Assembly: GCA_028291305.1 (NCBI GenBank) | Contig: JAQGII010000310.1 | Coordinates: 1-6,623, forward strand | Source: Caulobacteraceae bacterium | GTDB lineage: Bacteria; Pseudomonadota; Alphaproteobacteria; Caulobacterales; Caulobacteraceae | Reading direction: 5' to 3' | DNA length: 6,623 nt | Shown: positions 1 to 5,745 of the stretch, piece after piece | Numbering within the stretch: position 1 is the stretch's first letter | Layout: each line of letters opens with the position of its first letter | Notes under the pieces: model-generated | Databases searched by the model: none | The model's input: only the letters and a program-made list of their open reading frames with translations | Told to the model about the DNA's origin: nothing | Position numbers and translations under genes: made by a program

Positions 1-296
1 TGCCGGCCGCGCGCCGCATCCTCTACAGCCTGGGTCCCCAGGCCTATCGCGACCGGGTGAAGCTGGCGTGGGCGGCGTCGCCCGACACGCCGCCGCAGCC
101 GTGGCTGGCCCTGCTCGGCGAAGTCGACACCTGGACGCCGCCCAAATTCCCCCTTTCCGGACAGGACGCCGCCGCCGCCGGCCTGGCGGCGGGACCCGCG
201 ATGGGCGCCGCGCTGCGCGACGCCGAAGCCTGGTGGATAGGGCAGGACTTCGCGCCCGGCCGCGAGGCGCTCATCCAACGTCTGCGACAGGGGTAG
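1..296 (+). CDS. CCA tRNA nucleotidyltransferase, C-terminal end (5' partial)
   Basis: The reading frame is open from the left edge (first full codon at position 3) to the TAG at 294-296, giving the last 97 residues of a longer protein. The run RRILYSLGPQAYRDRVKLAW, followed by FPLSGQD, a DAEAWWIGQDF stretch and a final leucine/arginine helix, matches what I know of the end of alphaproteobacterial CCA-adding enzymes, which build or repair the 3' CCA of tRNAs in the cytoplasm. The nucleotidyltransferase catalytic domain, with its metal-binding aspartates, would lie upstream and is not visible, so the call rests on the C-terminal region alone. A GTG at 57 is an internal valine, not a start. It could also be annotated as a poly(A) polymerase family protein, because the two share a fold. 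A short imperfect stem (301-304 with 314-317) followed by TTTT lies just after the stop and may be a weak terminator. Confidence 0.75.
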   Translation, partial: PAARRILYSLGPQAYRDRVKLAWAASPDTPPQPWLALLGEVDTWTPPKFPLSGQDAAAAGLAAGPAMGAALRDAEAWWIGQDFAPGREALIQRLRQG

Positions 297-520
297 GCTT
301 AGCCGCACTCACGGGCTTTTGATCTCATCCGGACCCGCCGCTGGAACCAATCCGCTGGGCCGGGAATTAGAGGGCCACTCCGCTCGCCCTGCCCACAGAC
401 AGGGCGGCGGCGGGTTGGGCGAAAGGCCTTCGGGGCGCCGGCTTTCATTCGTATAATCACTTGATCTTATTGCCGATTCCGGCTCGTGTCCGGCGTGGTT
501 GGTTCCAGGAGTTTCTGTGC
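297..520 (+). other. Gene-free spacer with two weak hairpins
   Basis: No convincing reading frame occupies this 224-base stretch on either strand. It holds a 7-bp perfect stem (385-391 with 400-406, 8-base loop) without a T-run, and an imperfect stem (421-428 with 440-446, one bulged G) directly upstream of a TATAAT. An in-frame TTG at 461 could extend the following gene by 20 residues. That extension has no ribosome binding site and would bury the signal peptide inside the protein, so I treat 461-520 as untranslated leader. Confidence 0.5.
421..457 (+). promoter_or_regulatory. Possible promoter region of the lipoprotein gene
   Basis: TATAAT at 452-457 is a perfect match to the general bacterial -10 hexamer and lies 64 bases before the ATG at 521. 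No good -35 element is found at the usual distance. The place is taken by the imperfect hairpin 421-446, which could be an operator-like dyad or the end of the upstream transcript. The box also does not match the GCTANAWC form described for Caulobacter housekeeping promoters. Low confidence. Confidence 0.25.
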
Positions 521-1591
521 ATGAAAGCGTTGGCTAAAGCCGGCTTCGTTTCCCGGGGACTGCTCCTCGCCTCGGTCGCCATCGCCGTCAGCCTGGCCGC
601 TTGCGAGTCCGCCGCCCCCCCGCCGCCGCCGCCGCCGGTGGCCGAACTGCCGCCGCCGCCGCCGCCCGTGCTGCTGCCCTCCAGCGTGATCGAGGCCGCC
701 AGCGTCTATCGCGCCTACGTGGACCGGGCCTCGGCCATCGATCCGGCCTTCACCGGCGGAGAGGCGGTCGCGTCTTCGCTGAAGACCGGCGCAACCTACC
801 AGATCGACCAGTTCCAGCGCGGCGAGACCGCCTATGCCGCCATCGTCGCCCTACAGGACCCGACCTTCGTCGCCACCCTGCGCTCATTCGCCGGCGACGC
901 GGGCCAGCGGTCCAGGGTGGCCAACGCCATCATGGCCAACCCCAACTATGCCGCCAGCTTCCAGGGCGCGGATTCGGCGGCCGGACTGGTGATCGCGGCC
1001 CTGACAGAGCAGGGCAAGCGCCTGCTGGCCGTCGGCGTCAAGGTCAAGCAGGCCGCCTACGACGTGCAGCACCAGGCGTGGTCCAAGGCCGACGTGCCCG
1101 ATCGCCCGGCGCGGCTGGCCATGGCCAAGAGCCTGTCCGCGGAGCGGCAGAAGGCCATCGAGGAGGACGCCGGCAGCCTGAAGCAGGCGGCGATGGGCGC
1201 CGCGCCCATGACCGTGTCCGGCGCGCCGGTTTCCGGGCCCTATACCCCGCTGGTCAACCGCGCCCTGGCTGTGGCGGCGATGGCCGCGCTCGGCGAAGGG
1301 GGCGAGGAATACACGGTGCAGATGAACGGCCTGCTGGCCGAGAACAACCAGTCCTATTGCCTGAACATGGCCAAGCTGAACCTCTACCAGTGCCTGGCGG
1401 TGTCCAAGCCCCACTATGAGGACGTGTTCTGCCTGGGCCAGCACATCCTGGCGGACACCGGGCAATGCATCATGCGGGGGGCGCAGCTCGCCGTCTTCAC
1501 GCCCGCGCCGCCGGTCGCCGCGCCGCCCGCCGCGCCAGCGGCGCCGGTCAAGCCCGCGCCCCGCCAAAGGAAGAAGAAGAGCGCCGGATAG
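521..1591 (+). CDS. Uncharacterised proline-rich lipoprotein with C-terminal four-cysteine region
   Basis: The product is 356 residues long and I do not recognise its family. Residues 1-27 are a lipoprotein signal peptide: basic start, hydrophobic stretch, then lipobox LAAC with the acylated cysteine at 28. The next residues are Glu-Ser, with no aspartate at +2, so by the usual rule it is probably sorted to the outer membrane. Two polyproline runs (33-39 and 44-49) form a stiff linker, followed by an alanine-rich, probably helical body (about 55-325). Cysteines 280, 291, 304 and 316 (C-x10-C-x12-C-x11-C) are the only others in the protein and could form two periplasmic disulfides. The tail (about 328-356) is Pro/Ala-rich and ends with RQRKKKSAG, suggesting contact with peptidoglycan or another anionic partner. 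I chose the ATG at 521 because AGGAG (507-511) lies nine bases upstream and the signal peptide begins there. Expression is probably separate from rplY, 136 bases downstream. Confidence 0.8.
   Translation: MKALAKAGFVSRGLLLASVAIAVSLAACESAAPPPPPPPVAELPPPPPPVLLPSSVIEAASVYRAYVDRASAIDPAFTGGEAVASSLKTGATYQIDQFQRGETAYAAIVALQDPTFVATLRSFAGDAGQRSRVANAIMANPNYAASFQGADSAAGLVIAALTEQGKRLLAVGVKVKQAAYDVQHQAWSKADVPDRPARLAMAKSLSAERQKAIEEDAGSLKQAAMGAAPMTVSGAPVSGPYTPLVNRALAVAAMAALGEGGEEYTVQMNGLLAENNQSYCLNMAKLNLYQCLAVSKPHYEDVFCLGQHILADTGQCIMRGAQLAVFTPAPPVAAPPAAPAAPVKPAPRQRKKKSAG
617..667 (+). repeat. Two CCG trinucleotide tracts coding for polyproline
   Basis: Six CCG units (620-637, after one CCC) and five CCG units (650-664, before one CCC) are separated by 12 bases. 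They encode the two proline runs of the lipoprotein linker. Because the unit is three bases, slippage would change linker length without shifting the frame. Confidence 0.7.
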
Positions 1592-1621
1592 GCCCTCGCG
1601 CGGGAAGCTCGGCCGGCGCAG

Positions 1622-1650
1622 TTGCACGGCCGGGCGGAAGCGTGTAATTA
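1622..1650 (+). promoter_or_regulatory. Candidate promoter for rplY
   Basis: TTGCAC (1622-1627) resembles a -35 element, and the AT-rich TGTAATTA (1643-1650) downstream could supply a -10 at 15- or 17-base spacing. The match to either the general or the Caulobacter consensus is modest. A short GC-only dyad (1610-1615 with 1627-1632) overlaps the -35 and might instead mark the end of the lipoprotein transcript. A second possible -10, CCTAAT at 1658-1663, has no partner. A promoter is expected here because the upstream gene has an unrelated role and a terminator-like hairpin follows. Confidence 0.3.
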
Positions 1651-1671
1651 CCCGCACCCTAATGCTTTTAC

Positions 1672-1716
1672 CGGTCTACGACCGACGCCGCGCGCTACGC
1701 GCGGCGGTTTCGTTTT
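1672..1716 (+). promoter_or_regulatory. Tandem hairpins in the rplY leader; second is terminator-like
   Basis: The first hairpin has a 5-bp stem (1672-1676 with 1680-1684) and a TAC triloop. One base later, a second has a perfect 9-bp all-GC stem (1686-1694 with 1698-1706) and a CTA triloop, followed by GTTTCGTTTT (1707-1716). Both tops contain CTACG. The ribosome binding site GAGG (1717-1720) begins directly after the last T, and the rplY ATG is at 1728. This may be the terminator of the lipoprotein gene, or an attenuator or autoregulatory leader of rplY. In E. coli, L25 is known to control its own synthesis, but I cannot tell whether this leader does the same. Confidence 0.6.
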
Positions 1717-1727
1717 GAGGCAAGGCC

Positions 1728-2345
1728 ATGGCCGATATCGTCCTGAACGTCGAAGTCCGCGCAACCGCGGGTACCGGCGCCGCCCGTCTGGCTCGCCGCG
1801 AAGGCAAGGTCCCGGGCGTCCTCTACGGCGGCCCGCTGGGTCCCGTGTCGGTGTCCGTGCCCAAGAACGAGTTCCGCAAGGCGCTCTATTCCGGCAAGCT
1901 GCTGGGCCACCTGGTGACCCTGAAGCACGAGGGCAAGGTCCAGTCGGTCATCGCCAAGGACATCCAGTTCCATCCGGTGTCGGATGAGCCGGTCCACTTC
2001 GACCTCTACCGCGTCGACGAGCATCAGCTGATCAAGATCGCCGTGCCGGTGCACTTCAAGAACGAAGACGCCTCGCCGGGCATGAAGCGCGGCGGCGCCC
2101 TGACCATCGCCCTGCACGAAGTCCAGCTGGAAGTGCCGGCAGACTCCATCCCCGAGGAACTGGTGGTCGACCTGACTGGCCTGGACGTCGGCGATTCGAT
2201 CCGCGCCGCCGACCTGAAGCTGCCCAAGGGCGCCAAGCTCGCGCCGCACGACCGCGACGCCACGGTGGCCAGCATCGGCATGTCCTCGGCCATGCAGGCG
2301 GAAGACGCGACGGCCGAAGGCGAAGCGGCCCCCCCCGCGGCCTGA
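1728..2345 (+). CDS. rplY: 50S ribosomal protein L25 (general stress protein Ctc form)
   Basis: L25 binds 5S rRNA in the large ribosomal subunit. This 205-residue protein is the long TL5/Ctc form with two domains. The N-terminal 5S-binding beta-barrel (about 1-96) carries GKVPGVLYGG (26-35) and the conserved IQFHPVSDEPVHFDLYRV segment (79-96). The C-terminal beta domain (about 100-185) carries the VPADSIPEELVVDLTGLDVG signature (136-155). The last 20 residues are a disordered Ala/Glu/Pro tail, common in alphaproteobacterial versions. The ATG at 1728 follows GAGGCAAGG (1717-1725), a suitable ribosome binding site. Pth follows after 39 bases on the same strand, an association often seen in bacteria. 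Regulation may involve the tandem hairpins that abut the ribosome binding site. Confidence 0.97.
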   Translation: MADIVLNVEVRATAGTGAARLARREGKVPGVLYGGPLGPVSVSVPKNEFRKALYSGKLLGHLVTLKHEGKVQSVIAKDIQFHPVSDEPVHFDLYRVDEHQLIKIAVPVHFKNEDASPGMKRGGALTIALHEVQLEVPADSIPEELVVDLTGLDVGDSIRAADLKLPKGAKLAPHDRDATVASIGMSSAMQAEDATAEGEAAPPAA

Positions 2346-2384
2346 ACCTGAACGCAGCGGGGCCGGACCAATGCAGGGTTGGCC

Positions 2385-3002
2385 ATGCTGATCCTGGCGG
2401 GACTGGGCAATCCCGGGCCCCAATACCAGCATAACCGGCACAACATCGGCTTCATGGCCATCGACGCGCTCGCGCGCCGGTGGTCGTTCCCCGCCATGCG
2501 CTCCAAGTTCCAGGGCCTGGCGGCCGAGGGGACCATCGACGGTGCCGGCGGGTCGGCCAAGGTGCTGCTGCTCAAACCCCAGACCTTCATGAACGACAGC
2601 GGCCGCTCGATCGGCGAAGCGCTCAAGTTCTACAAGCTGACCCCCGCCGACGTGGTCGTCTTCTACGACGAACTGGACATGGCTCCCGGCCGTTTTCGCA
2701 TGAAGACCGGCGGCGGCGCGGCGGGGCACAACGGCGTGCGCTCGACCATCGCCCACATCGGGCCCGATTTCCGCCGCGGCCGCATGGGAATAGGTCATCC
2801 GGGACACAAGGACCGGGTGCTGGGCCATGTCCTGTCGGACTTCCACAAGGTGGACCAGACCTGGGTCAAGGCCCTCAACGAAGCGATCGCCGACGCCGCG
2901 CCGATGCTGGTCGCGGGCGAGGACGAACGATACCAGGCCGAGGTGATGCGGCTGGCCCCGGCCGAGAAGCTGGACCCCCGCGTGGCGGGACGAGAGGCCT
3001 GA
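2385..3002 (+). CDS. pth: Peptidyl-tRNA hydrolase
   Basis: Pth cleaves the ester bond of peptidyl-tRNAs that drop off the ribosome, freeing tRNA for reuse; it is a cytoplasmic enzyme, normally essential. The 205-residue protein shows the whole bacterial Pth pattern: GLGNPG (6-11) with Asn9, catalytic His19 in NRHNIGF, KPQTFMN (64-70) with Asn70, YDELDMAPG (94-102) with Asp95, GGGAAGHNG (109-117) with Asn116, and MGIGHPG (134-140). These correspond to E. coli Asn10, His20, Asn68, Asp93 and Asn114. I chose the ATG at 2385, preceded by AGGG (2375-2378) at six bases. The in-frame TTG at 2379, two codons earlier, would touch that site. The C-terminal extension beyond about 185 is poorly conserved. 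The gene sits between rplY and a TPR gene starting one base after its stop. Confidence 0.97.
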   Translation: MLILAGLGNPGPQYQHNRHNIGFMAIDALARRWSFPAMRSKFQGLAAEGTIDGAGGSAKVLLLKPQTFMNDSGRSIGEALKFYKLTPADVVVFYDELDMAPGRFRMKTGGGAAGHNGVRSTIAHIGPDFRRGRMGIGHPGHKDRVLGHVLSDFHKVDQTWVKALNEAIADAAPMLVAGEDERYQAEVMRLAPAEKLDPRVAGREA

Positions 3003-3003
3003 A

Positions 3004-3747
3004 ATGACGCTAGAGCTGTTCGGTCTGGGCCTGCTGTTCTCCATCGCCCTGTGCGTGCACGTGGTGCGCACCGGCCAGAACATGATGTGGCTGTACATCA
3101 TCCTGCTGATCTCGCCGCTGGGCGGGATCATCTACCTGATCGCCGTGGTGATCCCGTCGCTGGCGGGCGGCCCGACGGCGCGCAAGGCCAGGGAGGCGGC
3201 GCGCGAAACGCTCGACCCCACCCGCGACTACCGCAACGCCAAGGCGGCGGTGGACGACAGCCCCACGGTGAACAACCGCATGCGCCTGGCCGCGGCGGCC
3301 GGCGCCCTGGGCCGCTGGGACGAAGCGGAGTCCCTCTACCGCGCCGCCGCCCAGGGCGTGCACGCCGAGGACCCGGCTCTGACCTATGGCCTGGCTCAGT
3401 CCCTGGTGGAGCTGGGGCGCCACGGCGAGGCCGCGCCCCTGCTGGAGCAGCTGGAGAAGACCTATCCGCGCACGCCGCAGACGGCGCTGCAGCTGGGCCG
3501 CGCCTACGAGGGCCTGGGCCGCATCGCGGAGGCGGAGGGCCCTTACCAGTACGCGGCCATGCGCCTGCCCGGACTGGAAGGCCTGGCCCGCCAGGCGGCC
3601 TTCCTGGCCCGCACGGGACGCCGCCAGGAGGCGCAGGACAGCCTGACCGAGATCGACAAGCGCCTGGAGCGCACCAATCCCCGCTTCCGCAAGGAGGGCC
3701 GCCAATGGCGCGACCTGGCGGGCGAGGCGATCTCGCGGGCGCGCTAG
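3004..3747 (+). CDS. Membrane-anchored TPR protein with PLDc_N-like N-terminus
   Basis: The product is 247 residues long. Two hydrophobic helices (about 2-21 and 27-52) are joined by a short polar turn. The second contains W29 and SPLGGIIYLI (37-46), resembling the small two-helix PLDc_N domain found at the start of cardiolipin synthases; no phospholipase HKD motif follows. After a basic segment (57-80), residues 86-223 are helical TPR-like repeats: GALGRWDEAESLYRAA, a unit with LAQSLVELGRHGEAAPLLEQL, and one with LGRAYEGLGRIAEAEGPYQYA. The TPR part probably forms a binding scaffold; which side of the membrane it faces is not certain, though the basic segment after helix two favours the cytoplasm. 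The ATG lies one base after the pth stop, with AGAGG (2993-2997) inside pth as ribosome binding site, so translation is probably coupled. No enzyme motif is visible and the partner is unknown. Confidence 0.9.
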   Translation: MTLELFGLGLLFSIALCVHVVRTGQNMMWLYIILLISPLGGIIYLIAVVIPSLAGGPTARKAREAARETLDPTRDYRNAKAAVDDSPTVNNRMRLAAAAGALGRWDEAESLYRAAAQGVHAEDPALTYGLAQSLVELGRHGEAAPLLEQLEKTYPRTPQTALQLGRAYEGLGRIAEAEGPYQYAAMRLPGLEGLARQAAFLARTGRRQEAQDSLTEIDKRLERTNPRFRKEGRQWRDLAGEAISRAR

Positions 3748-3758
3748 CGTCGCTGACA

Positions 3759-3780
3759 GCTCCCCGCCTCGCGGTGGAGC
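3759..3780 (+). terminator. Weak hairpin after the TPR gene
   Basis: A GCTCC/GGAGC stem (3759-3763 with 3776-3780), extended by three GC pairs after a bulged T, begins 12 bases after the TAG. No T-run follows, so it is not a standard intrinsic terminator. It may be an RNA-processing or 3'-end stabilising element. Confidence 0.25.
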
Positions 3781-3808
3781 ATTAGAGGACTCGCCAACGC
3801 CCCCGGCC

Positions 3809-3836
3809 TTGGCCATAAGACCGCGTCACATAAATC
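3809..3836 (+). promoter_or_regulatory. Candidate Caulobacter-type promoter for ychF
   Basis: TTGGCCA (3809-3815) and CATAAATC (3829-3836), 13 bases apart, resemble the housekeeping promoter form described for Caulobacter (TTGACGS, 10-14 bases, GCTANAWC); the -10 matches six of eight positions. It lies in the 101-base gap between the TPR gene and ychF. One difficulty is that a start site about seven bases past the -10 would fall near 3843, inside the ribosome binding site GAGGA (3840-3844), giving a nearly leaderless message. It may therefore not be the true promoter. Confidence 0.35.
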
Positions 3837-3848
3837 TTTGAGGATCTG

Positions 3849-4946
3849 ATGGCGCTGAAGGTCGCGATCGTCGGCTTGCCCAACGTTGGCAAGTCCACCC
3901 TGTTCAACGCCCTGACCCAGACGGCGGCGGCCCAGGCCGCCAACTATCCCTTCTGCACCATCGAGCCCAACATGGGCGACGTGGCGGTGCCGGAGCCGCG
4001 CCTGGACGTGCTGGCCAAGATCGCCGGCTCCAAGGAGATTATCCCCGCCCGGATCAACTTCGTGGACGTGGCCGGCCTGGTGCGCGGCGCCTCCAAGGGC
4101 GAGGGCCTGGGCAACCAGTTCCTGGCCACCATCCGCGACTGCGATGCAGTGGCCTTCGTCTCGCGCTGCTTCGTCGATGACGACATCACCCACGTGGAGG
4201 GCCGGGTCGATCCGATCTCCGACCTCGACATCATCGAAACCGAACTGATGCTGGCCGACCTGGAGAGCCTGGAGAAGCGCACCACCGCCCTGGAGAAGAA
4301 GGCCAAGGGCGGCGACAAGGACGCGGCCCAGACCCTCGCCCTGGTCAAGCTGGCGCTGGAGCAGCTCAACGCCGGCAAGCCCGCGCGCAACGCCAAGGTC
4401 GACCCGGACGACGACAAGGCCTGGGGCATGCTGCAACTGCTGACCTCCAAGCCGGCGCTGTACGTCTGCAACGTGGAGGAGGCGGCGGCCGACAAGGGCA
4501 ACGCCCTGTCCGACGCCGTGGCCAAGCGGGCGGCGGCCGACCACGCCAAGTCGGTGGTCATCTCGGCCCAGATCGAGAGCGAGGTGGCGATGCTGGACGC
4601 CGCCGAGCGCGCCGAGTTCCTGGAGACCCTGGGGCTGGAGGAGCCGGGCCTGAACCGCCTGATCCGCGAGGCCTACGCCCTGCTGGGGCTGCAGACCTAT
4701 TTCACCGTCGGACCCAAGGAGGCCCGCGCCTGGACCATCTCGGTGGGGATGACCGCGCCGCAGTCGGCGGGCGTGATCCATACCGATTTCGAGAAGGGCT
4801 TCATCCGCGCCGAGACCATCGCCTATCCCGACTACGTCCGCCTGAACGGCGAGACGGGGGCCAAGGAGGCGGGCAAGATGCGTTTGGAAGGCAAGGAATA
4901 CGTGGTGCAGGACGGCGACGTCATGCACTTCCGCTTCACATCCTAG
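3849..4946 (+). CDS. ychF: Ribosome-associated ATPase YchF (Obg-related, OLA1 family)
   Basis: YchF is a conserved P-loop NTPase of the Obg group that binds ribosomes and, in studied bacteria, affects stress responses; unusually it prefers ATP. The 365 residues match the normal family length. Visible motifs are the Walker A GLPNVGKST (9-17), the G3 motif DVAGL (73-77) followed by VRGASKGEGLGNQFL, the conserved RCFVDDDITHVEGRVDP (106-122), and an acidic/basic helical coiled-coil region (about 128-180). The G4 position reads CNVEE (207-211), the family-specific NVxE in place of the GTPase NKxD, which explains ATP use. The C-terminal TGS domain (about 281-364) contains QTYFTVGPKEARAWT and HTDFEKGFIRAETI. 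The ATG has GAGGA (3840-3844) only four bases upstream. The gene appears to be a separate unit, with a possible promoter in front and a strong terminator behind. A pth-ychF neighbourhood is common in bacteria. Confidence 0.98.
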   Translation: MALKVAIVGLPNVGKSTLFNALTQTAAAQAANYPFCTIEPNMGDVAVPEPRLDVLAKIAGSKEIIPARINFVDVAGLVRGASKGEGLGNQFLATIRDCDAVAFVSRCFVDDDITHVEGRVDPISDLDIIETELMLADLESLEKRTTALEKKAKGGDKDAAQTLALVKLALEQLNAGKPARNAKVDPDDDKAWGMLQLLTSKPALYVCNVEEAAADKGNALSDAVAKRAAADHAKSVVISAQIESEVAMLDAAERAEFLETLGLEEPGLNRLIREAYALLGLQTYFTVGPKEARAWTISVGMTAPQSAGVIHTDFEKGFIRAETIAYPDYVRLNGETGAKEAGKMRLEGKEYVVQDGDVMHFRFTS

Positions 4947-4956
4947 ATTCACCAGC

Positions 4957-5005
4957 AGCACGTCGGGCGGCGAAACCGGTACCCATTTTCGCCTGACGTG
5001 CTTTT
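4957..5005 (+). terminator. Strong intrinsic terminator of ychF
   Basis: Positions 4957-4969 pair with 4990-5002 through 13 consecutive base pairs, including one G-T wobble. The loop holds 20 bases, and TTTT (5002-5005) follows directly. An alternative inner pairing uses GGCGAAA (4969-4975) with TTTCGCC (4987-4993). The structure starts 10 bases after the ychF stop. The complementary strand has no T-run at the other side, so it acts rightwards. It ends only 15 bases before the next start codon. Confidence 0.85.
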
Positions 5006-5020
5006 GACCCGGAGCACCCC

Positions 5021-5689
5021 ATGAAGCTCAAGAGCAAGGCCGACGGTTTCGAATTCGAGGCCTATCACGTCGCCCCCAAGGACGCCCGGCGCGGCGGTCT
5101 GGTCCTGATCCAGGAGATCTTCGGCGTCACCCAGGGGATCAGGGAGCTGGCCGACAGCTTCGCCGAGGACGGCTATGAAGTGCTGGCGCCCCAGATGTTC
5201 GACCGCTGCGAGCGCAACTTCGACGCCAAGCGCGACGCCGACGGCATCGCCAAGGGCCGCGGCTATGTGCAGGAGGTCGGCTTCGACCGGGCGCTGGGCG
5301 ACGTCCAGACCTGCATCGACGTGCTCAACGGACCGGTGTTCATCACCGGCTTCTGCTACGGCGGCACCATCGCCTGGCTGGCGGCGTGCCGCTGCACCGG
5401 CCTGACCGCCGCGTCCGCCTACTACGGCGGCGGCATCTCCGGCTTCGTCGCCGAGACGCCGAAGATCCCCGTCATCCTGCATTTCGGCAAGAAGGACGCC
5501 CACATCACGTCCGAGCATCGGGACAAGATCACCGCCGCCCATCCGGACGTGCCGCTGTTCCTCTACGAGGCCGACCACGGCTTCTTCTCGCACGACCGCG
5601 ACGACTACGATCCCGACCCCGCCCGCCTCAGCCGCCTGCGCACCCTGCAGCTGTTCCATCAGGCCGCCAGCGGCAAGGTGGAGGCTTAG
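5021..5689 (+). CDS. Dienelactone hydrolase family protein
   Basis: This 222-residue protein is a cytoplasmic alpha/beta hydrolase of the dienelactone hydrolase family. The type enzyme opens the lactone ring of 4-carboxymethylenebut-2-en-4-olides in chloroaromatic breakdown. The triad is complete: Cys112 in the nucleophile elbow GFCYGG (110-115), Asp159 in FGKKDAHIT (155-163), and His186 in YEADHGFF (182-189). Glu32 in LIQEIFGV (29-36) matches the glutamate that controls the cysteine in the Pseudomonas enzyme (there Glu36, Cys123, Asp171, His202). Length is only slightly below the type enzyme, and there is no signal peptide. GGAG (5011-5014) lies six bases before the ATG. No aromatic-degradation gene is nearby, so the natural substrate cannot be inferred; it may be a general esterase. 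The promoter is unclear because the ychF terminator ends just upstream. Confidence 0.93.
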   Translation: MKLKSKADGFEFEAYHVAPKDARRGGLVLIQEIFGVTQGIRELADSFAEDGYEVLAPQMFDRCERNFDAKRDADGIAKGRGYVQEVGFDRALGDVQTCIDVLNGPVFITGFCYGGTIAWLAACRCTGLTAASAYYGGGISGFVAETPKIPVILHFGKKDAHITSEHRDKITAAHPDVPLFLYEADHGFFSHDRDDYDPDPARLSRLRTLQLFHQAASGKVEA

Positions 5690-5700
5690 GCTGGGCATGC

Positions 5701-5742
5701 CCCCTCCGGCGCTCCGCGCCGCCTCCCCGCAAGCGGGGGAGG
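5701..5742. repeat. GC-rich double-hairpin intergenic repeat between convergent genes
   Basis: Two adjacent dyads fill most of the 56-base gap. The first is CGGCGC/GCGCCG (5707-5712 with 5716-5721, loop TCC). The second is CCTCCCCG paired with CGGGG-AGG (5722-5729 with 5734-5742, loop CAAG, one bulged G at 5739). Elements with a CCTCCCC...GGGGAGG arm are, from memory, widespread between genes in Caulobacter-like and sphingomonad genomes. Only one copy is present here, so its repeated nature cannot be shown from this window. Lying between two converging genes, it may end transcripts from both sides, although neither side has a clear T-run. Confidence 0.6.
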
Positions 5743-5745
5743 ACG

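Noticed and set aside
205..212. Possible CRISPR or mobile-element signal anywhere in the window
   Set aside because: I looked through both strands and found no direct-repeat array, no transposase or integrase motif, and no tRNA-like cloverleaf. The region at these coordinates is ordinary coding sequence of the CCA enzyme.
461..520. TTG start at 461 extending the lipoprotein by 20 residues
   Set aside because: It has no ribosome binding site, and it would place the lipoprotein signal peptide inside the protein. The ATG at 521 has AGGAG at nine bases.
884..1657. Minus-strand open frame (257 codons) opposite the lipoprotein
   Set aside because: The plus-strand frame has a ribosome binding site, signal peptide and lipobox; this one has none and shows shadow composition.
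2379..2384. TTG start for pth two codons upstream of the ATG
   Set aside because: The AGGG site (2375-2378) would touch this codon directly, while it is well spaced for the ATG at 2385.
1695..3131. Long minus-strand open frame (478 codons) across rplY and pth
   Set aside because: It is opposite two certain genes with full conserved motifs. The translation is His/Gly/Val-rich low-complexity sequence, typical of antisense shadows in GC-rich DNA.
3744..4961. Minus-strand open frame (405 codons) opposite ychF
   Set aside because: It mirrors ychF almost end to end, shows no domain motif, and has the same His/Gly/Leu-rich shadow composition.
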